Notes: generated by a model from the sequence alone, not told the origin. A DNA stretch of 64,000 bases from Chlamydoabsidia padenii (GCA_025330725.1 JAIWND010000009.1:930001-994000), one strand, 5' to 3'. Shown: positions 14,733 through 27,500, counted from the first letter of the stretch. Made by a program: numbers and translations.

Positions 14733-15905
14733 CCTTTACATTATCTATTTGTACATAGTGTAGTCTCTTATATCATATAGTGTGATTTATAAAACACATA
14801 ATACCCACCCCATCTCTATAGTTTCATCTCCTCCAAACATTCTCATAATAAAATAAACTATGTATATACCACTGTAATAAAACCTGACTTTTTTTTTTTT
14901 TGCTGGAAACATATGACTTTTTGTTTGTAATGCCTAATCCATGCTGTAGATCAGGATTTCAGTACTCAAGGTCTTCTCTCCCTCTTCCGATTTTCATTCC
15001 CCGATGTCATGCAAGAAAAGCAATTACAAACACCGACATCTACCACCACAAGGTGATAAAGTAGCAAAGGAGGAGACTAACAGCAAAGGATCAAAACCAA
15101 ATTGGTTGGTATAACAAACAGCCACCTTTGTCTCACTAACAACATTACCTTATTTAGTGAAGTTTGCGTTACATGCTATTTCTTAGAAAGACAACGAGGA
15201 ATCGTTCAATTAGGTAATCATAAGCGAGCGGGATGTCAATGCCGATCCCCCTTTTTTCTTTGCAGGGCACGATTCAAAAAACAATAACGTCTTATGATAT
15301 AATATTTATGATAATGATGAAATAGCATCGACTGAATGGATGTATTCAACAAAAGTTAGAAAAAAAGATCTAGTGTACCTTTTCGATGGAAGGTTGATAC
15401 GATCTGAGTCAGACCGAGGAAAATTTCGGGATTTGAAATATTCGACTCACTTTTGTGTGTGTGTGGGGGGGGATTTCCTACCGCATACCCGAAAAGGAAG
15501 TGGTCGCCTTTCCAATATGATGATGCTGCCTACACTGAAAGTATGATATACTTGACCTCGGTTGATTGAAATGAGCATCATCATTATCTGTCGATCGCTC
15601 GGTCAGAAATGGTTTTTTTTAATGATGATGATACTACCTAGAAAAGTCTTCTTGGGAGTGGAATATAAAAAAAGTGCGGGGAGAATTTTCATTTTACTTC
15701 CAGGGGATGGGGTTCAATGACTCACATCTGTGGGCAGTGTTGAGTCAGAGCCCTTACGCTAGTATTCAAACTCAGATAATATAACGGCCTTCCCTTCAAG
15801 CAGGGTATAAAAGATCATCATGAATCACTTTCTTTTTTTTTTCCTTCTTTTACTTGTCCTTCAATTCTATTACAAATTTTTTCTTTTTCTCTCAAGTTAA
15901 ACACT
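14733..15905. other. Intergenic region upstream of ornithine carbamoyltransferase
   Basis: No gene that I can support. Short frames at 15102-15287 and 15340-15546 have no recognisable features. The recurrent motif occurs at 15425-15437, and ATGATGATG-type repeats lie near 15517-15640. A TATAAAAG-like box is at about 15807, roughly 100 bp before the start codon, followed by a T-rich leader. Confidence 0.5.
15425..15437. promoter_or_regulatory. CGGGATTTG motif
   Basis: Reads TTCGGGATTTGAA on the + strand, about 470 bp upstream of the ornithine carbamoyltransferase start. Confidence 0.35.
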
Positions 15906-17311
15906 ATGGCCTCATTATCTACTTCTGTCAAAAAACCCCAACATTTCATCACTACAGCTGACTTTACTGCTGAACAACTCTATGACTTTGTGTATGAAGC
16001 AATTCAACATAAAGTGCAAGCCAAGTATCAACATCCAGAGCCTCGTCAAGATCGTCCTTTGACTGGAAAGACTTTGGCTGTTATGTTCTCTAAGCGATCT
16101 ACGCGAACTCGAGTGGCTACTGAATCTGCTGTTGCATATCTTGGTAAGTACAAATGATAGTAAGAGAGTGTATACATCTATGGGAATGATGATGGTGATG
16201 ATGATAATCAACACTTTTGTCATTGTCACCATCATATCTCTTTAAAAATGGAAAAAGTAAAAACACTTTACCCCTTTATTTAATCGCCGATTTAATTTTT
16301 GACAGGTGGTCATGCCATGTTCTTGGGATCTCAAGATATTCAATTGGGTGTCAATGAATCATTACTTGATACTTCTCGAGTAGTCAGTTCCATGGTCGAT
16401 GGGATCATGGCTCGTGTAGGAGGTCACCATGAAATTGAGGTAAGACAATGTAACTCTTCCGTTTGAAGATCGGCCTTTACTGACTTTTTTGCATGAATGA
16501 TTAGCTTCTTGCCAAGGAATCCACTGTACCTGTCATCAATGCATTATCAGCAAAGTATCACCCCACACAAATCTTGGCCGATCTGATGACCATTCATGAA
16601 CATGTTCATCATCGTGATAATAACGTTCCTGCAGATCAATACTCTGCTCATACCCAACACCCTCGAGAAACATTGCCTGGATTAAAGGTTGCATGGGTGG
16701 GTGATGCTAACAATATCATTCAAGAAATTTTGGTGGCGTTCCCTAAAGTAGGCATCAGTGTTTCCGTGGCTGCCCCTGAAGGATATGTTTGTGATGAAGA
16801 TGTGATCGCTATTGCCAAGGCGGATGCTCAAAAGACAGGTGCTACTTTGATGTTTACCACCAAACCTGAAGAAGCTGTAAAGGATGCTGATATAATTATT
16901 ACTGATACTTGGTAAGTTTTTATTTTTTAAAAATAGGAATTGGGCATAATTGACTGAACATCATTTTTTTTTTTTTGGGGGGGGACATCAGGGTAAGCAT
17001 GGGTCAAGAAGAAGAAAAAGCAAAACGATTACAAGAATTTAAAGGGTATCAAGTTACCATGGATCTCGCTAAACGTGGTGGTGCCAAACCCAATTGGACA
17101 TTCATGCATTGTCTTCCTCGCAAACCTGAAGAAGTGGATGATGAGGTAAGGAAATTGAAAACCCGAAATCCCGCAAATAGAAAGGATGACTGATCCGCTT
17201 GCATTGTAGGTGTTTTACTCTGAACGATCCCTAGTATTCCCCGAAGCAGAAAATAGAAAGTGGACCATTTTGTCTGTTATTGATCGATTGATTGTAAAAG
17301 GTGGTTTTTGA
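15906..17311 (+). CDS. ARG3: Ornithine carbamoyltransferase
   Basis: Five exons give 344 residues. The enzyme condenses carbamoyl phosphate with ornithine to citrulline in arginine synthesis. STRTR at 65-69 is the carbamoyl-phosphate-binding signature. HCLPRKPEE begins at H299 and is the conserved carbamoyltransferase catalytic loop with its Cys. The start is the only sensible ATG and follows a pyrimidine-rich leader. The N terminus ([14 protein letters not shown]) has Ser/Thr and two Lys but no Arg and no clear amphipathic presequence. The protein may therefore be cytosolic as in budding yeast rather than mitochondrial as in Neurospora and Aspergillus (inference). The last intron contains GAAATCCCGC at 17165-17174. 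The KDM3-like gene starts only 228 bp downstream. Confidence 0.96.
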
Positions 17312-17385
17312 GTAACACTCTTGTCTGTTTTTTTTTTTTTTTGCATTCACATTTTCATTTTAATAAAAGATCTACATTCAAATCC

Positions 17386-17399
17386 CGCCATCTTCTGGT
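17386..17399. promoter_or_regulatory. CAAATCCCG motif upstream of KDM3-like gene
   Basis: Reads ATTCAAATCCCGCC, about 140 bp upstream of the KDM3-like start and about 75 bp after the ornithine carbamoyltransferase stop. Confidence 0.45.
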
Positions 17400-17538
17400 T
17401 ATAAAATATCGAACGATGATTTTTTTTTGTTTACGTTTTTCTTTCACTCAAATCTTTGTTTTTACACCACACCATATCACCCATATATACACACAACATT
17501 TACTGGTCATCTCATCTCTTCTGTTTGTCTTTTTTACC

Positions 17539-19713
17539 ATGGTGAATTCGAAAAGCAGCAGCAGCAGCAGCAAAAGTGTGACAACAAACAAACCAGTTTT
17601 AGAACTCCAACGAGGCCGATGCAACAATTCTAACAATCAATCCTACCCTAATCCTTGTATTGGCTGCATCTCGGTAGCGAACACAGGAATGGAAATTGTC
17701 CCTTGTCGATTTGCTAATTTCCGAAGTTTTGAACGAAAAGGAAAACATCTAGTAGGTGGACCTTACTTTCAAACCAACTCCAGACGGTCATTCTCACCTC
17801 GATCCATTTTCAACGATACCTCACCGACTTTGACCAGGGCACAACAAGTCTACATTCAAGAAGCACTTCGACCAATGATGAAACGATTGTTGGAACGGGA
17901 TGTGTTGGTAATGCTGAAACTGAAGGATTCTGTGCACCGAAGACCACCTACTACTAATATGCGACATAACTGTGATTACTGTTTGACCTCGATATTCAAT
18001 CTCTATTACATGTGTAAAATCTGTGGTGTGGAACTTTGTACTGATTGTTTTGGGTTGGACGACTCGGAATGGGACGTCACTGATGGGAACAACAAAACGA
18101 ATAGTAGCGACGACGACTTCACCGACCTGACTTCTTGTATTCTTAAACGGCGACACAACAAAACACACTTCTTTCCAATCAGCAAATACAATTTAAATGA
18201 CTTGATGATACTACGATATGAACTTAGCATGATAATATTAGATCAGCAAACCTACTCACACCTATCTAGTCCTTCTCAATCACCAGGCATGACAACATCT
18301 GTAAACTCTTCATCATCATCAACGTTTTCAGAACAACCTATCAGCACTAATGGATCACCCAAATCACCACTATTATCACCCTTGTCATCAACCACCAACC
18401 AGAAATCACCTCGTCATACTCCTACACTGGATATCTCATCATTAACACTTGTATCAACTACTGACAGTAACACGATTCCTCCTCATCGACAACTATTGGT
18501 CACCTCTGTAAAAGACATCACTCTGGCTCAATTCCAAACATACTGGCAAACAGGCAAACCGGCATTAATTCAAGATACTTTGGACAAGAGTCAAATTCCA
18601 TGGACACCTGACTTCCTTTGCTCAAACTATGGAAAAGAACACATTGATGCTATTGACTGCCGCAACATGAAAATTACACCAATGACAATCAAAGAATTCT
18701 TCAAGGGATATACATCAAGACAACAAAACGACAACACCACACCAGTATTGAAAATCAAGGATTGGCCACCTGGATCTGACTTTAAAACGGAATGCCCATT
18801 GATGTACAAGGATTTTATGGGGATGCTTCCTGTCCCTGACTATTGCACAGCAGATGGGGTGTTTAATCTCTCTAATCGACTACCTGAATTCTTTGTCAAG
18901 CCTGATCTTGGTCCAAAAATGTTTATTGCTTATGGTTTGGATTCTTTGGATGCTACCTGTCAAGTCGGTACGACTAATCTACATTGTGATATGACGGACG
19001 CGGTCAATGTGATGTGTCATGCTCAGGAATACAACAACAACAACAGCAACAACATCCGGCATGGGAACAGCAAAAAGTACGACTATGGGGTATCGGCAAC
19101 ACCAGGAAAAGCGGCAGCGGTATGGGACATATTTGCATTTGATGATCTACCCGTCTTGCGACAGTTTGTGGCAAAGCTGCAGGATGAAAGGCAGCAACTA
19201 GATCAACTACCACCAGCCAACAAGGTCGACCCGATACATGGCCAATGGATCTATCTCAACGAAGCCCTTTTAAATCGACTCGATGTGGAACATGGAGTAA
19301 AGTCATGGCGACTATATCAAAACCCTGGTGACGCTATCTATATACCTGCCGGCTGTGCTCATCAAGTGATCAACTACCAGAATGCCATCAAATGCGCCTT
19401 TGATTTTATATCTCCTGAAAACATTGAACGATCAGCAGTTATCACTCAACAATTTGGTAATGCTCGACGGGAAGATGCTCTCCAACTCAAGACAACGATT
19501 GTCTACTCCTGGATGTCTGCTTATGGTAGACGGGATTCCTCATCTTTGACAGAAAAGATGGCTGATTACATTAATGACGACGATATGGATGACAGCACTA
19601 GGAGGGATGGACAAACAAGAGTAAACAACAAACGAGCTGCAGGCAGCAGTACCGGCGACGACAGTGAACAGGATCTGGTCAACAATAATACCATAAGAAG
19701 AAGAAGGGAATAA
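17539..19713 (+). CDS. KDM3-like JmjC histone demethylase (intronless)
   Basis: Single exon, 724 residues from the ATG in ACCATGG context at 17539. The frame extends 77 codons further upstream but that part is F/H-rich leader read through the 5' UTR. A Cys-rich zinc-binding segment starts at C145 (CDYCLTSIFNLYYMC, then CGVELCTDC), as in KDM3/hairless proteins. A Ser/Pro-rich linker (about 250-310) precedes the JmjC domain (about 415-640). The iron ligands are in LHCDMTDAVNV (H482, D484) and AGCAHQVIN (H608). Family members demethylate H3K9me1/2. The lack of introns contrasts with nearly all neighbours. The C terminus is acidic, then basic (RRRRE). Confidence 0.92.
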   Translation: MVNSKSSSSSSKSVTTNKPVLELQRGRCNNSNNQSYPNPCIGCISVANTGMEIVPCRFANFRSFERKGKHLVGGPYFQTNSRRSFSPRSIFNDTSPTLTRAQQVYIQEALRPMMKRLLERDVLVMLKLKDSVHRRPPTTNMRHNCDYCLTSIFNLYYMCKICGVELCTDCFGLDDSEWDVTDGNNKTNSSDDDFTDLTSCILKRRHNKTHFFPISKYNLNDLMILRYELSMIILDQQTYSHLSSPSQSPGMTTSVNSSSSSTFSEQPISTNGSPKSPLLSPLSSTTNQKSPRHTPTLDISSLTLVSTTDSNTIPPHRQLLVTSVKDITLAQFQTYWQTGKPALIQDTLDKSQIPWTPDFLCSNYGKEHIDAIDCRNMKITPMTIKEFFKGYTSRQQNDNTTPVLKIKDWPPGSDFKTECPLMYKDFMGMLPVPDYCTADGVFNLSNRLPEFFVKPDLGPKMFIAYGLDSLDATCQVGTTNLHCDMTDAVNVMCHAQEYNNNNSNNIRHGNSKKYDYGVSATPGKAAAVWDIFAFDDLPVLRQFVAKLQDERQQLDQLPPANKVDPIHGQWIYLNEALLNRLDVEHGVKSWRLYQNPGDAIYIPAGCAHQVINYQNAIKCAFDFISPENIERSAVITQQFGNARREDALQLKTTIVYSWMSAYGRRDSSSLTEKMADYINDDDMDDSTRRDGQTRVNNKRAAGSSTGDDSEQDLVNNNTIRRRRE

Positions 19714-20825
19714 CGTCAGCAAACTGGTAGAATATTCTCCTTCTATCTTTTTTTTATTTTTTATTACCTTGGTCAACTAGCTATATTCCCCCATCATTAT
19801 TTGATTACATACTTACACTTAATCTTCATTACCCTCCCTCTCTATTACTTAAAATAAAATTGCCTCTCTTCTTGTATACATATATTGTAGGTCTTCTTTT
19901 ATATATATATACATATTACATCTAGCAGCCCATGTTATTGATTGAAAAGTGGCCAAAAAAAAAAAAAACAGAGGTTTGTATCCATCCTCTTGCATAGATA
20001 CGACTGGACACGGACCAAAGACGACGACTGCAACTTACTAAAGTACAACAAATCACCCAACCGACCTCTATGAAGATGCTCTCCTTGATACAATCCGTCT
20101 TGCCATTCAAGAACTTGTTGTCTCATGAAATTGCTTTGGGTACCTGACAAGCTGGCGGGCATAACGGGTGGTGGTACTGAACCGATGGATGATCAAAAGT
20201 AGAATTAGCTTATTACTCTCCCCTTACTTTGTTTGTTCATCAATAAAAATGCCATCTTCTTGCCTGTCTGTCCTTTTTACATTGGGTGTAATGGTAGGTG
20301 AGCCTCATCATGACTATAATCAATCTCCGTCTGAACATGAATAGTACAGATTGATTGTTATCTTTTGACACTGTCCATCAACTTCCCCCAAAAGACATGT
20401 AGTTGGTAAAGATAAGTAGCGGGTTATTGTTTTACCTGGTAATCTAAGAAAAAAACACGATAAGGTTTAGCCCAAAGGATAATCCTGGATCCTGGATAAC
20501 CCTATCAAAAGCCATACATCTAATTCCTATCCTAACCCCTTGGTTTCACTAAATCGTTTATTACACTAGTCCGCTGTCCAATCGAATCTGAGCAATCATC
20601 CACCTCAATGTCCCCCCATAAGATAGGATAGTAAAACAGATAGATCTCCAAAGTCAGTGTGTGATGGATGGGTAAAGTTTTATTATTATTATTATCGGCA
20701 AAACATGATGGATGACATAAAACATAACTATATATAGGTTGTAAATGGGTAAAAAAGAATACATATGACTATAATACAAAGAGGGGGAATGCAAGTAAAA
20801 AAGTAAAAAAAAAAAAAAAAGTAAG
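19714..20825. other. Intergenic region between KDM3-like and bZIP genes (convergent)
   Basis: No firm gene. A minus-strand frame at 19935-20162 (MPASLSGTQSNFMRQQ) looks mildly protein-like, but it runs into a T tract and has no recognised domain. On the + strand at about 20252-20344 a 31-codon frame begins with a hydrophobic, signal-like stretch. The rest is AT-rich with ATT repeats near 20680. Confidence 0.45.
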
Positions 20826-22418
20826 CTAAACTAAACCCTGATCCATTTTATCCAAGACGACCTTGATATCCTGTTCAGTCAAGACGGGACCAAGGTGAGT
20901 GCATTTGGCCATTGGTTTGACCATGGTAAGAAGTTGATCAGAAGAATAGTGATGGAATCGAGCATGTTGAGAAAGTCGATCCCATATTTCATGACCTGAC
21001 AAGAATCCAATGGTGGTATCATCCAATGTAGGAAAGCCGAGATCCAATCCACCGGTTGTGTTGTCAAACAAAGGTTCCGCCAAGAGTTGATCAAATGCAT
21101 TGGCACATACCTCTTCAGATAATTCATCACAGAACGATTGACCATCATTTGGTGTCTGTGCTGTGGATGCAGTCGAGTGACGATCCGAAGACGCTGATAG
21201 TGTGGGAGATGCCGTGACAGGAGGAGATTGCATGGTAGAATGTTCCCCAGGATAAAGCCGGATCAATTCCACAGGTGAAGGTTGTTGTTTAGGTGCCAAA
21301 GGAGGAGTAGAAGACTGTATGGATCGTTGTTGTTGTTGTTGTTGTTCATGTCGAGATCGTAAAGTGGCTGGAGTGCTGATGGCAAATGTGTAATGTACGC
21401 GTTGTTGTTCCTGAGGATTAGATTCGGGTGCCGCCACATTCGTAGGTACTGAAGGCATCAACGTCGGATTAGTGGCGGGTAGTGATGGTATTTGTAAAGA
21501 TGGCATGATAGAAGCCATAGGATCATTGGTAAACCGCTGTTGATGTTCTTGTAAAGCCATAACCCAGTCTTGCATAGGTTTTCCAGCTAGAGGACCATGT
21601 TGGATATGAATGCCCTTCAATGCCACATTTTCCGTTTCCAATCGATAGAGTATTGACCGTAGATAATGGTTTTCTTGAAACAAGTGATTGGCCGCCATGA
21701 GTTGTGTTTCTTGAATATGCTTGAGTTTTAATTCCAGGTCCTTGACATATCGTTCTTTGCGTTCACGGAAGGCCCGTTGAGCTGCTCGGTTTTGAGCCTT
21801 TCGTTTCACCTTTGGGTCATCGCCATCCTAAGTTGAATGCATGTGTTAGTAAAAGAAGCATTTCACTTCCATCCCCCCCTTTTTTTTTTTACTAGTTGTT
21901 TACTTACATCAGATTGTTCATCGTCAGCCATGGGTTTACGTCCAGGTTTCTTACCATTCAAAGAAGCATAGGTTGGGTCGTCGCTATCTATTTCCAAGAA
22001 GAATTGTGTCAATAGACATATTACTCAGTTATGAGATACAGTGTTAGTTATTTCCTTACCTTGACTATCGTCATCAACTTCATTGGTAGTAGGTAATTGA
22101 TTTGAGTGGACTACCAAAAAAAAAAAAAAAAAGGGCGAAAGAGAAGGATTAAAATAAAAATCGGCGCCATTTCAAAATTATATACCTACCATGCATAGGC
22201 ACTTTGCACACATTATCTTGAGAAGTCATGTCCACCACTTGATCCCATTTTCTTTTGTCTTGTATAGAAGAACCTAGTCCAGCAGGGATGACCTGTAATG
22301 GGTGTACAGTGTCAGATCTAGTCAGTAATATAGGCTGGAGTGGATGATCATTATCATCTGATAGAGAGTCCATAGTTGATTGAGTCGCCATTATAGAATA
22401 GTCTTGATTTGGATGCAA
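20826..22418 (-). CDS. Pap1/Yap1-like bZIP transcription factor
   Basis: Four exons, about 450 residues. The basic region reads QNRAAQRAFRERKERYVKDLE, the AP-1-like fungal signature, followed by a leucine-zipper region (LELKLKHIQ through RSILYRLETENVAL). The middle is Gln/Pro/Ser-rich. The C-terminal part (about the last 60 residues) has EIWDRLSQHARF and MAKCTHLG, matching the cysteine-containing C-terminal (PAP1-type) domain of oxidative-stress regulators. Pap1/Yap1 shuttle to the nucleus on peroxide or drug stress. Only one cysteine is obvious in that C-terminal domain, so redox switching may differ (inference). The start is taken at the first ATG (22418). An in-frame ATG nine codons later is possible. 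Confidence 0.87.
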
Positions 22419-23395
22419 TAGTGTAATACAAAAGAAAGGGGGAAGTCCAAGAAATATAGAGTATGAAAGAAAGAAGAAGAAGAAGAAGAAGGAAAGAAAA
22501 AGAAGAATCGCCCTTTATATAACGAACCTCTTATTCGTCATGTGGAATCCATTATCAATAATAATTTATTTTTTTTTTCTTGCTGGTCTGAGGATAGCAA
22601 AACCACCATCATCTCAGCTTTTGATGAAAAAATGGGTCATTCCCTCTTTTTTCCGACCCCAAAGTCTATCTTTTGTTCAACTTGATGATTAAAAAGGACA
22701 AGAAGAAAGAGGGAAAAGTGAAATTCATGCAAAATGGTTAATTCTTTTCATAAAGTGACATACTTCTCCAAAGTTACTTCTTTTCAAGTGTGCCCAATGC
22801 TTACAAGGTTTTTCATTTTTTTTACTTTCCTGCCCAAGAGATTTCTGAGGAGGGATGGGGGGAGCGCGGGGGTTTTGATTGGTTTAAGGTTTTCCTCGAA
22901 ATGCAAAACCCCGAAACCTTAGGGATTTTGATTGGTTCTCATTGATTTGTGGAGAAAGGAACTACACTATTGGAGGTAACAGAAAATGTGGGAACAAGAC
23001 GGGGTATACGGTGAGGTAAAATTGACCATGGTCAGAGACGATGAGGAACGTCATGATATTGATTTGATATCATCACTTGGTATACTAATCGTAAAGTTGG
23101 CTTTGAGCCTAATTGTTAGGTAAAATGGGACAGTAAAGAGGACTGTCAATAATTCAAACTGTCAAATGAACCCATCTCAAGCCAAAACAGGTAGCCCGAG
23201 AAACACATGGTTTAATTTCACTATAATGATCAGTGGTGAGCTTAGAAGGTCAAGTGTTTGCTAAACTAACACTCTTCCATTCGGAGATACATCCTTTTCC
23301 CAGGCTTTTTTTTTGGTCCCTGGATTCACGCATTGTTAAAGTATATGTTTATTTTATTAAAACCAAGACAAGCAAGATACTATCTATCAAAAGGT
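22419..23395. promoter_or_regulatory. Intergenic region upstream of bZIP gene
   Basis: No gene seen. Two nearly identical blocks, GGTTTTGATTGGTT (22871-22884) and GGATTTTGATTGGTT (22923-22937), each contain an inverted CCAAT box. They lie about 460-520 bp upstream of the bZIP start. An AAG repeat is in the leader (about 22470-22505). Confidence 0.35.
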
Positions 23396-24236
23396 CTAAT
23401 CACTAGCTTCACCATCATCTGATCCATAATCATCATCGTCGTTAGCAATATCCGCATCGTCCTACAAAAAAAAAAAAAGATGAATCAATGTTAGTATATC
23501 CATTCCTATATATCCATTTTCATTTTCCTTACCATTTGATAATTAGCAGAAGATCCATTCAACAAGTCACTGATATCCTTGTTTCGAGGAAGCACCAGCA
23601 TCGCAGGCGTTTCTTTGCGTCGGTTTTCAATCCTATTATAAGCAAGTATTAGTCAATAGTTATCCTCGATCATCCCTCTACTTACTTTGTATCAGCACCG
23701 CCTTGTATTAAAAGATCCACCATGGCAAGAGCATATTCAGGATCCTTGGTTTGATATTCCACTGCATAGTGTAAAGGTGTGTTACCATCCATGCGGTTCT
23801 TTGCATCCAAGTCAATGTCGTCCAGATTCACTAATAGTTCAAGACAGTTCAATGACCCAAATTTCGCACTAAAGTAGATTGAGGGGTTTTTTTTTTTTAA
23901 TTCTTATAAAAACAAGTTCGTTTGACAGATCCCCCTTCCCTAATCCAGCAACTTACGCAATATGAGCTGCGGTGTTTCCTGCTCCATCAGTAAACCCAAT
24001 ATCGTATTCGCCAGCTTCAAAGATTTCCTCCAGAGTGCTTTCTGAATCGTTTCTACAAGCTGCCAACATAAGTTCATCTGGACGCGCACAAGACGAAACA
24101 GCAAAAAAAAAAGAAAAAAAAAAAAAAAGAAGCAAAAGATGGTTGGTTAGTGGATGATGAGGACCGTCAGTAATACTTGTTACTCCAATACATATTTTCA
24201 TTACTACTTACTTGGGGAAGCACCTTCGTCAGCCAT
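23396..24236 (-). CDS. Small ankyrin-repeat protein
   Basis: About five exons. Starts MADEGASP, continues DELMLAACRND, then ankyrin repeats: TDGAGNTAAHIAAKFGSLNCLELLV, DIDLDAKNRMDGNTPLHYAVEY and an adjacent diverged repeat GADTKIENRRKETPAMLV. The tail is acidic (DDADIANDDDDYGSDDGEASD). The protein is under 220 residues and resembles small fungal ankyrin proteins of unknown function such as yeast YGL242C. It probably mediates protein binding; no enzyme domain is seen. AAATCCCGAA at 24356-24365 lies about 120 bp upstream. Confidence 0.82.
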
Positions 24237-24533
24237 TGTGTGTTGATGATGATAAGTTGAATGCGAGATAAAAGTAAAGAGATAAAAAAAAAAAAAGAAA
24301 GAGTCAAAATAGCTCATGAGCGAACCAAAATAAATTGGGGTTCCGCTAATTTTTTAAATCCCGAATACCCAAGAGTACCTGGGTTTCCTAAAAGAATACG
24401 AGAGACAAGAGCAGAGAAGATAAAACAATGTTTTTTTTATTAAGGTGATATTCTAGGGAGGAAGAAGGGGGGGTATATACAATGTCATCTATACTATGGA
24501 TAAACAAACTAATGCATGCATGAGAGTATAACA

Positions 24534-27500
24534 TTATGTGGTAAGAGAGGACCGCCTTGAAGATCGTCGTCGGTTTGAAGTAGGACGCTGAGCAGTAGAG
24601 GAAGAAGATACTTGTTGTTCCGGTAAATTAGATGTTAAAGAAGGAGGTCGTTCAGCACCTTTAGCGACGATCCGCCGACCAGCTTGTTTGACCACCTTGT
24701 TCCGCTCTTCCATATGTTCGTTGAATGCCTTGATCATTTTCCTTGGGAATGATATTGTCGCCTGACATAGTTTGAGGGCACATATAACAGCCCATAGCAA
24801 AAAAGCACATCCTAATCAAGAATAGTATCAAGTGTTAGTGCATCCCTTTTCCCTTCCCTTTATATCTTTGTTACCTGTCAGTAAAGCGGTGAGTAGCCAA
24901 TACAAGAGTTCCATTCCCCGGCTTTTTGCACGATTGGCTAAAATGGATTCAATGCTGACTTCTAATCGTTTCAACTACACGCATAAACAAAATATGAGTT
25001 CCGTCCCCCTTTTTTCTATATGTATTGTCAATTTACCTCGGAGTAATGTGTTTCAGGCACATCCTTCAGGTACGTATCCATCTTTGCTTTAGTATCATTC
25101 ATATCAATCTGTACACCATGCACCGTTGCCTCGGTATCTTCCAAAGATCGTCGGAGTTCGTCGATGCCTCGTTGTAAATCAGACACAGCGTCTTTAAGTT
25201 GATCCTGTCGGTATTCATATGCATTGTATGATTGATAAGGTACACAGTTCCACAATGAGGATGATCCAGTACGATTTAAAGCTAATGGCGGAGGTTTCAG
25301 GGTTGATGTCGTTTGGCTATCAGGTGTTTGTGATAGAGTGGAGGAGAAAGAGGAAGATCGACTGGAATCTGTCGAGTCACAGTAAGATTGTTGTTGCTGC
25401 TTTTGCTGCTGGTCGTGCTGTAATAGTAATTGTTGTATGTCACTAGTCGATTCATCAATAGGTATAAATGCTCGACATTGCTGGCCACGGTCCTTCATAA
25501 AAGCCTAATTGATAAAATGGAGTGAGTATCACAGTGTTGTTGTCAAATTCTTTTACCTGCGCATCATGCATAAATGGTTCCAGTGATACCAGTCGATCAT
25601 TGACAATTTTGCATAGGGCACTATTTTCTTGAATATATGAAAGACTTGAAAGTACTAGAGTTTAGTACTGTATTCCATAAAGCCGAGTTTTATCTGAACT
25701 TACCGATCATCTTTTACTTTGTCAGGCACCAAAAATGATACATTAAGATTAACCAAGTGACCTAAATAAAATAAAAAAAAAAAAAAGGCATCCATGAGAA
25801 GGTCGATTCGAGCCTTTTTATTTGCATTATATGTACCTTTGATAAGAGAGGAGCCATTAGCCAGTTGAGTCAATTTGATAAACCCAACATCATTTTTCGC
25901 ATCAACATGTATTTCAGCTAGTAATATAAATAAATAAATAAAAAAGATAATTAGTAACATGATCCCCCGAGTAGAATGAGTGTCTTACCTATTTGCCTTG
26001 TCCCAGTTTTCGGATGAGTCTTAGTCTGTTCTTTCCCATCCATCCACACAGTGTAAGCATCACCAGTGATCACCTTGAACGATTCAATGGTTGGAATATC
26101 TTCTTGGTCATTCTTGTCAGAGTCGTCGGCACCTTGATCATCTTGTTCTTCTTTGTTATCCCCAATGCTATTAAGAGAATCTTGACCATCATCATCACCG
26201 TCATCGTCCTCATCAGGTTTGATACGCTTTTCCGAGATCGTCCCAAATCCACAATCGACCATCATCTTCACCAATCCCTTGACGCCTTTCGGTTCACCCT
26301 GTTTGTTGTCCCATGGTAATGACTGATAATCAAAGTAAAAGACCTTCTTTGGAAGATCTTGCGGTGGTAGGTCTAAAGGTGTATCATGAGATCCATCGAT
26401 CAAGTCATTGTTGGTACTGTCTTTCCTTGGTGTTCCTTCCTTGTTCATTACCCCCGAGCCGGCAGAAGTAATAAAGTGATCCAGATCAGAAAGAACCAAA
26501 GCAGAAGTATTGTGGTGAAGAGGTAGGTTGGTGTTGATAACCAAAGTTGGTGCCGTTGCTATGTTGGAGGAAGATTTTGCTGAAGAAGACAAAGAAGGTG
26601 TTGTTATTGATGACGGTGTTGCAGTCATATCCGATGGCGAATCAGTTGCTGGTTGGGTATCGTATTCATGTAGATTATCAAATGAATGCCGCCTTTTGTT
26701 GCTAATCAGTGGTAGTCGAAGCCTGCTGTCCCCACGCTTGGTTGTAGATGTCGTGTTGTGAAACGTTGCCGTACCGTTTTCAATGTCAGTCGATGATTGT
26801 TGTCTTTTATGCCGAAACTGTAGTCGTCCCAGTGGTGTTCGATTCCCATTCTTCTTCTTCTTTTTCCAGATCGGGTCTGACCGCTGTGGTGGAATCAAGG
26901 AATTTGCTGCTGTATCAATCATTGGATGTGTATAACTTTTGAGATTGTCGGGTCCATAGCTGTAGTCAGTGTCTATAATTGTCGGTACTGGTTGTAGAGT
27001 GTGGTAAGCATCCGCCGATGATGTGCCCACGTCAGAATGCTGATAGTTGATTGTAGTAGGAGGACCATCGTATTTGGATTTGCCCTTCTTGTCACGATTC
27101 ATCAGAGTCTTGTACCACGATCGTCGATTTATGCTGTTGCCACTAGTTTGAGTTGAGCTTGGAGTGAGGCCTGTATCCGAATAGAATTCACTTATAGTAG
27201 TTGAAATGGTGAGTGGATGATCAAGTTGCTGAAGGTGTTCTATTGGTGGTGCTGATCTGGTGGTGTCATGGCTGTTAGTTATTGTCAATATATCCAAATT
27301 TGATTGTTTGTTGTTGTTTTCCCATGATAATTGACTGTCATCGGTGTCTGTTGTGATTGTCGAGGGATTACACGATGGGATGATCAATAAACCCGAGGTG
27401 TCATCAGTGTTGGAGGCAGGTGAGGAGGATTTCATAAAATCTTGGTTCAGTAGATCAGCCAAGACTGTGTCACCAATGTGAGAACCTGTTGGTACATGTC

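Noticed and set aside
15102..15546. Short + strand frames upstream of ornithine carbamoyltransferase
   Set aside because: No recognisable protein features; composition follows local sequence.
17308..17538. N-terminal extension of the KDM3-like frame
   Set aside because: The frame is open but is F/H/T-rich leader sequence overlapping the upstream stop codon. The ATG at 17539 has ACCATGG context and begins the plausible protein.
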